Assembly: GCA_011365025.1 (NCBI GenBank) | Contig: RDOF01000023.1 | Coordinates: 1 to 50,660 of the forward strand | DNA length: 50,660 bases | Reading direction: 5' to 3' | From: Candidatus Thorarchaeota archaeon | Lineage (GTDB): Archaea; Asgardarchaeota; Thorarchaeia; Thorarchaeales; Thorarchaeaceae | The notes under the pieces: model-generated | Databases searched by the model: none | What the model was told of the DNA's origin: nothing | What the model saw: only the letters and a program-made list of their open reading frames with translations | Shown here: piece by piece, positions 43,822-50,660 of the stretch | How the letters are laid out: each line of letters opens with the position of its first letter | How positions within the stretch are numbered: the first letter of the stretch is position 1 | Program-made: the position numbers and the translations under genes

Positions 43822-44117
43822 AAAACTTGTCCGGACCAAGAGAGCCAGTCGACATTGCATTCGAGATACTGAGTGCAATTGAGAACAGTGACCGGACAAC
43901 TCGGTGGGACCTCACAAAGATACTTGGCAACACAAGGCAGGTATATCACTGGATTGACAACTTCCTTCTGAAGGAGAAGCTTCTGATTGAAGAGAAGGAG
44001 GGGACGACTTCTGTCTATTCATTGACGGACAATGGCAGGTTGCTGTTAAGACTCCTCAGAAACGGAGTTGTCGTCAAGTCGATGCTCAGATTGGGCGGAA
44101 AACGGCTTCGGTCCTAG
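43818..44117 (+). CDS. Small winged-helix regulator
   Basis: 99 residues from GTG 43818, overlapping the previous stop by 4 nt (GTGA). The winged helix is clear: VDIAFEILSAIENSDRTTRWDL, then KILGNTRQVYHWIDNFLLKEKLL as recognition helix region, and the wing GTTSVYSLTDNGRLLLRLL. The TRWDLTKILGNT segment is a recurring archaeal motif for this group (PF14947-like). It likely regulates transcription while coupled to its membrane partner. Confidence 0.82.
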   Translation: MKNLSGPREPVDIAFEILSAIENSDRTTRWDLTKILGNTRQVYHWIDNFLLKEKLLIEEKEGTTSVYSLTDNGRLLLRLLRNGVVVKSMLRLGGKRLRS

Positions 44118-44203
44118 CCATTTCCGACGCATCCAGAGGATGAAAAAAGCATTGCTTCAATCGGCAGTTAAATATCGGTTGTCCAATATATGCCACGTGA
44201 AAA

Positions 44204-44557
44204 ATGATGACCGAATCGGATTCTCCAACCTTCAATGATATCCTCGCCATCGTCGCGAATCTGGTGCCTGACATTCCCGAGCCCAGCAAGATTATGGCGG
44301 AGGTCGAAGGGAAGGACATGATTCTATGGCTTGAGGGTTGGTGTGATGGTTGTATAGCTGGAAAGGGATTTCCACCAAAAGGAGAAGGCATGTTGCAAGA
44401 GAAGCTGAATCACCTTAGGGAATTGACACCGGGATTTCTCGAAGACAGGGCAAGGAAACGCGGCATGGCTGTGCAGTGGTCAGGCTTTCTTCCTTTGAGC
44501 GATAAGAAACACCTCTACGGGGTCTCTTGGGGAATATTCCGTAAGAAAACCACATGA
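44204..44557 (+). CDS. Hypothetical protein with WCDGC motif
   Basis: 117 residues; ATG 44204 or 44207. A central MILWLEGWCDGCIAGKGFPP contains Cys47-x2-Cys50 in an aromatic setting, reminiscent of redox or metal sites, but the thioredoxin fold order is not evident. The rest is soluble and charged, ending WGIFRKKTT. Its stop directly abuts the stop of the convergent flavoprotein gene (no spacer). No family recognised. Confidence 0.65.
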   Translation: MMTESDSPTFNDILAIVANLVPDIPEPSKIMAEVEGKDMILWLEGWCDGCIAGKGFPPKGEGMLQEKLNHLRELTPGFLEDRARKRGMAVQWSGFLPLSDKKHLYGVSWGIFRKKTT

Positions 44558-45124
44558 CTACTGCATATATTCGGAACCTAGCGATTTGCCCAGCTCGTAC
44601 GCTTCTTTCAGCTTGTCGGGCTGTGTTGAAACATGAACATCCCCCTCCACTCCCTCTACATTGGAGCAGTATACCAGGGGTATGTATTTGACGCCAAAAA
44701 CTGGACAGACCCGCTCAAAAAATGACACCATGGTTTCATAGTGATACCAGTAAGTCAGGATGGATACAAAGGTCTTACCTCTCCACCATTCCTCTGGTCC
44801 CACCGCCAACGCTTCCATTCGGTCAAGAACCGTTTTGAGTTGTGAAGTCATATAGCCCCAAAACATTGGTGTGGCAAATATCACTACATCAGCCTCAATG
44901 AAGGCAGAGCGTATCTCTTGCATATCATCTGTTATTGCACAGATATGTCCCTCTGCTGTTGAGCAGGTCATGCATCCCTGACAATGTGCAATGTTCATTT
45001 CATTAACATGGAAGTTCCAAAGATGCTCAGCGCCACTCTCTTGAAGACCCTCTGCAAGGCTCATGGCCAAAGTACTCGAGTTGCCATCCTTTCTCGGGCT
45101 TCCGTGAAGGATCATCGCTTTCAT
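44558..45124 (-). CDS. Iron-sulfur flavoprotein-like NAD(P)H:FMN reductase
   Basis: 188 residues from ATG 45124, supported by GGAGGAAAGG about 10 nt upstream; a frame to 45154 adds 10 residues. Flavodoxin-like fold: MKAMILHGSPRKDGNS binds FMN phosphate, then FATPMFWGYMTSQLKTVLDR. A compact Cys motif Cys48-x2-Cys51-x2-Cys54-x7-Cys62 matches the [4Fe-4S] site of archaeal iron-sulfur flavoproteins (Isf). Such enzymes reduce O2/H2O2 or transfer electrons from ferredoxin. The partner is unknown. Confidence 0.88.
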   Translation of the reverse strand: MKAMILHGSPRKDGNSSTLAMSLAEGLQESGAEHLWNFHVNEMNIAHCQGCMTCSTAEGHICAITDDMQEIRSAFIEADVVIFATPMFWGYMTSQLKTVLDRMEALAVGPEEWWRGKTFVSILTYWYHYETMVSFFERVCPVFGVKYIPLVYCSNVEGVEGDVHVSTQPDKLKEAYELGKSLGSEYMQ

Positions 45125-45193
45125 GGGAAACCTTTCCTCCAAGGTGGGCGACATAGCGATGGTTGTAGATTAGATTTTTCATAGGAGTATCAC

Positions 45194-45606
45194 TCAGGAA
45201 TCATTTTCATACTCCTCTCTCCGAAGAGCCCTAGCCCCCTTTTGGTTGAGTATTGCTCTTCTTAGTAGTACACCGTGAGTCAAACACCACGGAATGTACA
45301 GAATGATGAGAAACACGACTACCAGTACAATTCGGGAGCATAGTCTTTGAAAGGAAATAAAACGAGGGCGACAAGAACGTATACCAGAGGCCTGACGAAG
45401 AATGATTTTGGCTCAACCCTCCGATTCCCCAGCAGGGCTTGGCTTGCGAATTCGCGAGAAAACGAGGGCTTGATGGAAGTTGAATTCGCTTGGTCCCTTA
45501 GAACGCTCTTCGAGAACCGATAAAGCTGATGGGTTCTAGCAAACCGCCATATGAAGAAGACAATTACCGAGAATCCAATCAGAGCTGCGGTTTCTTCTAG
45601 CATCAT
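45194..45606 (-). pseudogene. Probably frameshifted three-TM membrane protein gene
   Basis: The frame from ATG 45606 encodes two helices (AALIGFSVIVFFIWRFA; FFVRPLVYVLVALVLFPF) and stops after KDYAPELYW at 45319. In the adjacent frame, overlapping this stop, an open stretch to TGA 45194 encodes RIVLVVVFLIILYIPWCLTHGVLLRR and a charged tail ending REEYENDS. Together they read like one three-helix protein broken by a single-base frameshift near 45320. Alternatively a second gene starts at an internal GTG. Confidence 0.45.
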
Positions 45607-45808
45607 TAACCAAATCCATCACTTGCAATTTCCCATAGGTCAATCCTAGCATTAGGACGGTGTTTCCAGGCGCTAGAGGCTTCTTACTGATCTGCTGGAA
45701 CTTCTCGGAATCGAGGTGGAATATCTTCATTACAGTGATGAGGCCTCGTGTCTTCCCGTCTGGATTACTTGTGGGGCAGTCCCAAGTTCTCACCTGAGCG
45801 CACTTCAT
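45536..45808 (-). CDS. Uncertain small ORF upstream of the broken membrane gene
   Basis: 90 residues from ATG 45808. The first about 70 residues (CAQVRTWDCPTSNPDGKT, KIFHLDSEKFQQISKK, GNTVLMLGLTYGKLQVMDLV) look protein-like. The last 20 overlap the next frame and are not. It may be the true N-terminal part of the downstream membrane gene after another frameshift, or a separate soluble protein. Not recognised. Confidence 0.35.
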   Translation of the reverse strand: MKCAQVRTWDCPTSNPDGKTRGLITVMKIFHLDSEKFQQISKKPLAPGNTVLMLGLTYGKLQVMDLVNDARRNRSSDWILGNCLLHMAVC

Positions 45809-45918
45809 TCTCTATTCAGTATTTTGGGCTGAGCAACATGCCTAACCACCACAAGCCTTTTGGGGTTGACATGGTTTCAGAAACGACCTAGCTTGACTGT
45901 CAAGGTGATGGTATCAAA

Positions 45919-47118
45919 ATGGCGAATGCAACTACCCAGAGTCTATCAGAGAATCATGTGGGCTCGTTTGCAAAGAACGAGATTGGCCCACTGATGAACT
46001 ACCTGCTTCTTCCTTTGATGATGAGCCTGCTATTCCTTCAAGCAATCAGGGAGTTCATTGGACAGATTTACTTCCAGAATCTTGGTGCGATGTCCCTAGG
46101 ACCCTCTGTCCTTCTGGTATTTCTCCTGCTCTCTCCAATTGTCGTGGTTATCCTTCGAAAGCTGCGATCAGAATCTCTTTTGATGATTAGTGGGGTTGGT
46201 GTAGTCCTGTTTCGTTTCATCATGCCTTTTGTTCAATCAAGCTCGGCATTCTACATGCTATCTGCTGGCTTAGTAGTTGCATTCTTTGGTATATACCTCC
46301 CAGTTGCCCTCTCAATTCGATTTGAAGGCATGCCAGATTCGCTCCCCTCCGGTTCTGCTTTATTCAGCATAGGCCTCTGCTTTGCTATTGCCGTAGATCT
46401 AATGTGGAGGACTGTTGGTGCAACATGGGACCTATCTACCGGCCCCTTTGGGCTCTTTATTGGTCCTTTGCTTTGTATCATAACTGCGCTTTTCCTATAC
46501 AGGGGCTATACTGCAAGGAACCCACTCTCATCAGAGCTGCCCGCCTCTCGAACGACGTCCAAAGCCAAGGCGGCTTTTTACGGGCTTGGGTTCGGAGGTG
46601 TGATGTTTGCAGTCCTCACCTTTCTAGCATATCCCAACGTTGTCGCCCGATGGACCGTCAGCTCCTATGAGATTGCTGCTATTTCTATCGCCCTGGGTCT
46701 AATTGCATACGCCATATTATCGGTTCATGAAACTGGAGAACATCTACTGATGCGCCGGGAGTTCATTCTGATCATCAACCTCCTGGCGATTGTAGCGGGT
46801 GTTGACCTGGCCTATTTGTTGTCGCCCGTGGCAGGTTTCTTAGCTGGTGCAAGCATCTTTGCATTCGTGCTTGACCTAAGATTGCTCTGGGGCTATCTCG
46901 AAAAAAGCAACGCCAATCTTACCGACTATGTAGTCTTTCACTTCACCGGAATGCTAGTCCTGTTATTCTTTACACTATTCTATGTACTTACTCTGATTGC
47001 AGGCATGCTGCTTCCTGCACTTGAAGGATTAGCCCCCTACCTGATTCTCATCTCGTTTGCGCTTGCTGTGGTACCGTCGCTGATCGTGGGATTCAGCAGG
47101 AAGGAGGTGCTGGTGTGA
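45919..47118 (+). CDS. Polytopic membrane protein, PGAP2IP/CWH43 N-terminal-like
   Basis: 399 residues with about 11-12 helices and few charges. A segment around residues 225-250, GLGFGGVMFAVLTFLAYPNVVARWTVS in its span (here paraphrased: GxGFGGVMF then VVARWTVS at 241-248), matches the order of GAAFGS...VSRWAVSG that I recall from human CWH43. The gene overlaps the next by 4 nt (GTGA), exactly as if the eukaryotic fused protein had been split. Function by analogy: membrane platform for lipid-anchor remodelling, unproven in archaea. GGTGATGG precedes ATG 45919. Confidence 0.75.
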   Translation: MANATTQSLSENHVGSFAKNEIGPLMNYLLLPLMMSLLFLQAIREFIGQIYFQNLGAMSLGPSVLLVFLLLSPIVVVILRKLRSESLLMISGVGVVLFRFIMPFVQSSSAFYMLSAGLVVAFFGIYLPVALSIRFEGMPDSLPSGSALFSIGLCFAIAVDLMWRTVGATWDLSTGPFGLFIGPLLCIITALFLYRGYTARNPLSSELPASRTTSKAKAAFYGLGFGGVMFAVLTFLAYPNVVARWTVSSYEIAAISIALGLIAYAILSVHETGEHLLMRREFILIINLLAIVAGVDLAYLLSPVAGFLAGASIFAFVLDLRLLWGYLEKSNANLTDYVVFHFTGMLVLLFFTLFYVLTLIAGMLLPALEGLAPYLILISFALAVVPSLIVGFSRKEVLV

Positions 47119-47963
47119 AAAGCGCAGCTCTCTTCAGAATTGCTGCTGTCCTCTCAGTCATCCTCTTGATTGGGACTGCATCAGGCCTGGTCTTGTCACT
47201 AACTCCCGCACCTAATACGGCACCAAGCGACACACTGACAGTCATGACCTACAACATCTACCAGGGGTACACACCTGATGGACAGGTGAATCTTGAGCGA
47301 ATACGAGATACAATACGTGATTCAGGAGCTGACCTTGTGGGTCTTCAGGAGTCGGACTCCGGGCGTGTTGGTTCGATGAACATGGACTCGGTTCTCTGGC
47401 TCTCCACTCAGCTTGGAATGCACAGCTATTTTGGGCCACCTACAAGCGAGCAAATCATTGGTGTTGCACTTCTCTCAAAGTACCCAATAGCGAGTGCTAG
47501 CTATCACATGCTAAGCTCCGAGGAACTTCCCAGAGTCCTGCTCGAAACCGTGGTTCGTATTGGCTCCCTAGATCTGAATGTCTTTGTCGTACATCTCGGA
47601 CTTTCATATGTTGACCGAACAACGCAGGCTGATGAGGTTACGGCAATAATGAATGGGGTTTCTGGATCTAAGATTCTGATGGGTGACTTCAATACACTTC
47701 CCACAGGGGCGCCTGAACTGGGTGTTGAGAGTCCAGACGATACCATATACCAGGATATCTCAACGTATCTCAATGACACCTGGACCGCCGCTGGTAACCC
47801 CCTTAACCCTGTGAATGGGTACACCTGGCCAAGCACCGAACCCTACGAGCGAATTGACTACATATGGGTAAGTTCAGACATTTCCGTCCTGTCATGTGCT
47901 GTCGTTTCTAGTGCCACCGGAAGCGACCATTTGCCTGTTGTCGCAGGCATTCAACTTCCGTAG
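47115..47963 (+). CDS. Exported EEP-family phosphodiesterase, CWH43 C-terminal-like
   Basis: 282 residues from GTG 47115 with an N-terminal signal anchor (about 5-30). The DNase I-like (EEP) active site is complete: Asn47 in MTYNIYQG, Glu79 in LQESD, His160 in VVHLG, Asp191 and Asn193 in GDFN, Asp248 in RIDYIW, Asp271-His272 in GSDHLP. Stretches GADLVGLQESD, MDSVLWLSTQLGM, YFGPP and LSKYPIASASYHMLSS follow the CWH43 C-terminal (PGAP2IP_C) domain closely. The domain would act outside the membrane, on lipid phosphodiesters or phosphoinositol-like heads by inference. Translationally coupled to the membrane protein. Confidence 0.9.
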   Translation: MKSAALFRIAAVLSVILLIGTASGLVLSLTPAPNTAPSDTLTVMTYNIYQGYTPDGQVNLERIRDTIRDSGADLVGLQESDSGRVGSMNMDSVLWLSTQLGMHSYFGPPTSEQIIGVALLSKYPIASASYHMLSSEELPRVLLETVVRIGSLDLNVFVVHLGLSYVDRTTQADEVTAIMNGVSGSKILMGDFNTLPTGAPELGVESPDDTIYQDISTYLNDTWTAAGNPLNPVNGYTWPSTEPYERIDYIWVSSDISVLSCAVVSSATGSDHLPVVAGIQLP

Positions 47964-48052
47964 ATGAAGACCTCCGGATTTGGACTCTAAGGTGAGTTCT
48001 GAATGACAGATGATACCATCATCTAATCTCGCCTGTATTCAGTATTCATCTG

Positions 48053-48214
48053 ATGTGGATGCCCATCAAGGAGAACGCAAACAATCCTTCATGGGACAAA
48101 GAGGCCCTACTGGAGGGCATAACCGCGTGCATTGCCCATCCTCTCTATCATCCCCAGTCATATGAACCCGGACGCATCTTCGAGAGAGTGCGCAACTACA
48201 CAAGGGAGAACTAG
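48053..48214 (+). CDS. Short ORF (53 aa) after the CWH43-like operon
   Basis: ATG 48053 (or 48059) to TAG 48214. The product has good protein-like composition: NANNPSWDKEALLEGI, then IAHPLYHPQSYEPGRIF and a closing ERVRNYTREN. It is amphipathic and charged, without membrane segment. It lies 89 nt after the EEP gene on the same strand, in the 312-base gap 47964-48275. No family recognised; a decayed gene end is the alternative. Confidence 0.45.
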   Translation: MWMPIKENANNPSWDKEALLEGITACIAHPLYHPQSYEPGRIFERVRNYTREN

Positions 48215-48275
48215 ACTTATCCTGCATGCCTGTAACCCCTTGACTCAGAACCAACCACCTTCTAATGACTGAATC

Positions 48276-49613
48276 CTAGGATTGTGTTTCGAACTGCTTC
48301 CTTCCAAGGCTGTAACCTACCAGTAGCACTATCACTCCAAGACCCGCAAATCCTGTCGCTGGCAGGGCTCTGTACAGTAGATATTGTCCAGTGTTGCCTG
48401 GGTCAAAGACTCCCATTACAATGTCTCTGTTTACACTTGCTTGTCCTCCGCGTTCAGTGAAAACCACGCGTCCCCCGGCATAGAGTAATCCAGAAACATA
48501 TAGTAGCCCATTGGAGCCCACATGTACCACATTTTCATTGTGCATATACCAGTAGCTGTCCAATATCATTCGTCTCCAATCTGCCTCGCCATCGGAGTTC
48601 AAACGTACAAGAGACCTTCCGGTTTCGTTGTAAGGCGTTTCTTTCTTGAGCAACACAAAGACTTCTTCAGCGAACCCGGGTGCAATTGATTCGATTTCAA
48701 CGGAGTCGCCCGATAATCCACTGATTGTGCTGTCTATCACTGTTTCCCAAATGTGCTCCCCTTCAGCGGACCACTTGTGAATGATTGGGTCATCGCTCGA
48801 CCAGTCATATGTGAAGATATTTCCCTCATGATCAATGGTCAATTTGGATGCAAGCGTGGTGTTCAAGGGAGTCTGAAATGGATTCGGTGTTCCGTCCAAA
48901 TTCCATCTCGCAATTCCATGCGTAATATTTCGTGCCAGAATGTATCCGTCCGGATGGAATGCCAAGCCAGTATGTTCGAATAGGGCAATGTAGTCATAAT
49001 CTACATTAATCCAAACAATTTCCCCCTCAGGGGTGACCTTCATCAGGAACGTGTGCAGTTCCCATTTTTCTTCGATTAGCCCCTCACGATAACCATAGAC
49101 GTACATGTTCTCTTCTGTATCAACGACTATCCTGAAGCCTTTCTCAGAATAGCCAGTATCTATTGTGTAATTCCACAGCTTGTCGCCATCAAAGCTCCAC
49201 TTGGCAACGATGATATCATTCGCAGGATGATCTTCTCCAACGATGTATATGCCATCATTCCCTAGACACATGCCCCAGACAAGGCTGTACTGCCCCTCGT
49301 ACCAAATCCTACTCCAGACCAAATTGCCCATCGCATCCCATTTGGCTATGATAATTCCATTTATCCAAGCTGTGAAGTCGAACAAGGCATTACCAACAAC
49401 ATAAACAGAGTTGTCCGCTCCTAGGGCGGAATCTGTCATGGCATCACGTGAGGGAGAATAGAACGAGTTGTTGACTAGGGCAGGAAGTAGATTATCGGAG
49501 AAGTCACCCTCCTCATCTCCAGTCTGTGCTTGAACCTCAAAGAATGAAGTATTCGCACACATTATGATAAGAAATACCAACACACAGAGACATCCCACAG
49601 TCTGCTTATTCAT
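48276..49613 (-). CDS. Secreted beta-propeller (SBBP-like) protein with C-terminal anchor
   Basis: 445 residues. Signal peptide about 1-29 (GCLCVLVFLIIMCANTSFF), six to seven blades with WDAMGNLVWSRIW, KWSFDGDKLWNYTI and KWSAEGEHIWETVI repeats (W-x-x-x-G-x-x-x-W), then a C-terminal TM (GFAGLGVIVLLVGYSLGRK) and a short basic tail. Such surface propellers bind ligands or other cell-envelope proteins. Many N-x-S/T sequons are present. ATG 49613 overlaps the stop of the upstream membrane protein by 4 nt. Confidence 0.88.
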   Translation of the reverse strand: MNKQTVGCLCVLVFLIIMCANTSFFEVQAQTGDEEGDFSDNLLPALVNNSFYSPSRDAMTDSALGADNSVYVVGNALFDFTAWINGIIIAKWDAMGNLVWSRIWYEGQYSLVWGMCLGNDGIYIVGEDHPANDIIVAKWSFDGDKLWNYTIDTGYSEKGFRIVVDTEENMYVYGYREGLIEEKWELHTFLMKVTPEGEIVWINVDYDYIALFEHTGLAFHPDGYILARNITHGIARWNLDGTPNPFQTPLNTTLASKLTIDHEGNIFTYDWSSDDPIIHKWSAEGEHIWETVIDSTISGLSGDSVEIESIAPGFAEEVFVLLKKETPYNETGRSLVRLNSDGEADWRRMILDSYWYMHNENVVHVGSNGLLYVSGLLYAGGRVVFTERGGQASVNRDIVMGVFDPGNTGQYLLYRALPATGFAGLGVIVLLVGYSLGRKQFETQS

Positions 49614-50647
49614 TGAGATTGCCCCTCCTCGATTTGAGTCGCCTCAAGTACGGAGTCCTCTATTCTTTCAGAAGGATAGATTTTCTTTGTGAGGACTATT
49701 CCTCCTACTATACCATACAGAGAGAGCACGGCTATTGATACAAGGCCGAAAACTCCTGGAAATGCTGCAGGGGGTTCAGTCAACAGGATGCCTGTTAGCG
49801 CCAGAAGGATGATGCCGAATGCTCCGGAGAGATATGCAATTCTCCCCCTTGAATTCCTACTTAGCAAATGGAATGATATGAGTGAAATTCCGAGTCCGAA
49901 TGCTCCAATGCCCAGTATAAACAGCGTCCTGACAAGAGCGACCATCTGCAACATAATTGCCTCTATTGAGAGCCAGTAAATGTTAAGGAACCATGATGAA
50001 GCCAAGTATCCGCCACTGGACCAGAGTTCTCCTCGTGCTAATAACAGGACCACCAGAAGTGAACCTAGAGATAACGCCAGCAATACAAAAGCAAGTGTTA
50101 GCAATAGCTGCAAAATAATGCCCGTCTTTGAGGTGTTCATATTCCATTCATGCCATGTTGCGAAAACACTAGGAATTGCCAAGAGGACTGACAATAGGAG
50201 TGCAAGATAGAATCCAATTCCGATAATGTCTGCAGTATGCCAGCCTACCAGTAAAGTATCTGGTCGAGCAAAGGAAACTACTTCCAAGAGGAAGATGAAA
50301 TAGATAATCACGCCGGCGATACCCAAAAGACCGGATATTGTCGCCAAGGATGCACCTCGACTTTCTGTCGATTCTTCTATTGGCTGCTCACGTAGCATCA
50401 CTATTCCTAGGCCAAGATACAGAGCGGCAAAGAACAACGGGAGAAGAATGCTGGCAAATCGGAATATATCGAAGAATGGCCCGGGCAAGAAAACACTGGC
50501 GGCGGACACCCCTAGGATAGCAGTGAGAATCGATATGCCTACAATTGGAGTCGGTCTCTCACTCTTCTTCAAGAGGTATGAGAGAATCCCTATTCCTCCT
50601 CCGTAGAGGAGCATCTTGCCTATGGCTTCAAAATACAGGTATACCAT
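49610..50647 (-). CDS. Polytopic membrane protein (about 9-10 TM), unknown
   Basis: 345 residues, rich in hydrophobic helices from residue 10 (MLLYGGGIGILSYLL) to 315 (VFGLVSIAVLSLYGIVGGIVL), with an acidic C-terminal tail (SVLEATQIEEGQSQ). It is upstream of and overlaps the beta-propeller gene by 4 nt, so they form an operon. Only 13 bases remain before the window edge and contain no in-frame stop, so a longer N-terminus cannot be excluded. No motif recognised. Confidence 0.72.
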   Translation of the reverse strand: MVYLYFEAIGKMLLYGGGIGILSYLLKKSERPTPIVGISILTAILGVSAASVFLPGPFFDIFRFASILLPLFFAALYLGLGIVMLREQPIEESTESRGASLATISGLLGIAGVIIYFIFLLEVVSFARPDTLLVGWHTADIIGIGFYLALLLSVLLAIPSVFATWHEWNMNTSKTGIILQLLLTLAFVLLALSLGSLLVVLLLARGELWSSGGYLASSWFLNIYWLSIEAIMLQMVALVRTLFILGIGAFGLGISLISFHLLSRNSRGRIAYLSGAFGIILLALTGILLTEPPAAFPGVFGLVSIAVLSLYGIVGGIVLTKKIYPSERIEDSVLEATQIEEGQSQ

Positions 50648-50660
50648 ATAGTTCCCTTCA

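Overview
The window reads as archaeal chromosome. It carries a complete transcription factor B gene (39022-40002) and AT-rich box A-like promoter elements. Several of these lie about 26 nt upstream of the start codon, as expected for leaderless mRNAs, and GTG and TTG starts are common. Gene style (secreted beta-propellers, bPH-like domains, CPBP proteases, a eukaryote-like CWH43 homologue) suggests an Asgard archaeon, perhaps Thorarchaeia-like. That assignment is inference; no rRNA or ribosomal protein gene is present to confirm it. I found no tRNA, CRISPR array, IS element or phage.

Layout. 0-3.3 kb: 3' end of a BMP-family ABC substrate-binding protein, a stand-alone Lrp/AsnC RAM domain, an alpha/beta hydrolase and small membrane or exported proteins. 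3.5-8.2 kb: one 1549-residue secreted protein of 13 cadherin-like (tandem-95) repeats with an unusual His/Cys/Trp tail. 8.2-16 kb: a hydrolase plus GPH-type transporter operon, a nitroreductase, a cytosolic-looking serine hydrolase, an LVIVD beta-propeller and a GNAT acetyltransferase. 16-24.5 kb: membrane proteins, two ICMT/PEMT-like methyltransferase homologues, a zinc-motif/bPH-like pair, a 14-repeat TPR protein and a CPBP protease. 24.7-31.2 kb: a membrane-anchored serine hydrolase, a PadR regulator with a conspicuous operator, an ABC exporter pair, a membrane protein plus winged-helix pair, and a C45-type Ntn hydrolase. 31.4-38.9 kb: an aminotransferase followed by an RNase H-fold protein that has lost its catalytic carboxylates, a FYVE-spaced zinc protein, a duplicated Lrp-like regulator, a second CPBP protease, an NTF2-like protein, an ABC-2-like permease and an AAC(3)-family protein. 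39-45.8 kb: TFB, an ArsR regulator divergent from a shrunken serine hydrolase across a TTTCGAA operator, an AmrS-like radical SAM enzyme, a third ICMT-like protein, a second membrane protein plus winged-helix pair, an iron-sulfur flavoprotein and a frameshifted membrane gene. 45.9-50.6 kb: a two-gene operon that looks like a split CWH43 (GPI lipid remodelling) protein, then a secreted beta-propeller and its membrane partner.

The strongest candidate for an undescribed system is the 45.9-48.0 kb pair. A polytopic membrane protein with a PGAP2IP-like signature overlaps by 4 nt an exported EEP phosphodiesterase resembling the CWH43 C-terminal domain, with its catalytic residues intact. Next come the inactive RNase H-like protein coupled to an aminotransferase, the FYVE-spaced zinc finger, and the co-occurrence of three ICMT-like and two CPBP (Rce1-like) membrane enzymes. 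Much of the rest is envelope-facing: secreted repeat proteins, beta-propellers, anchored hydrolases, exporters and small membrane-protein/winged-helix pairs.
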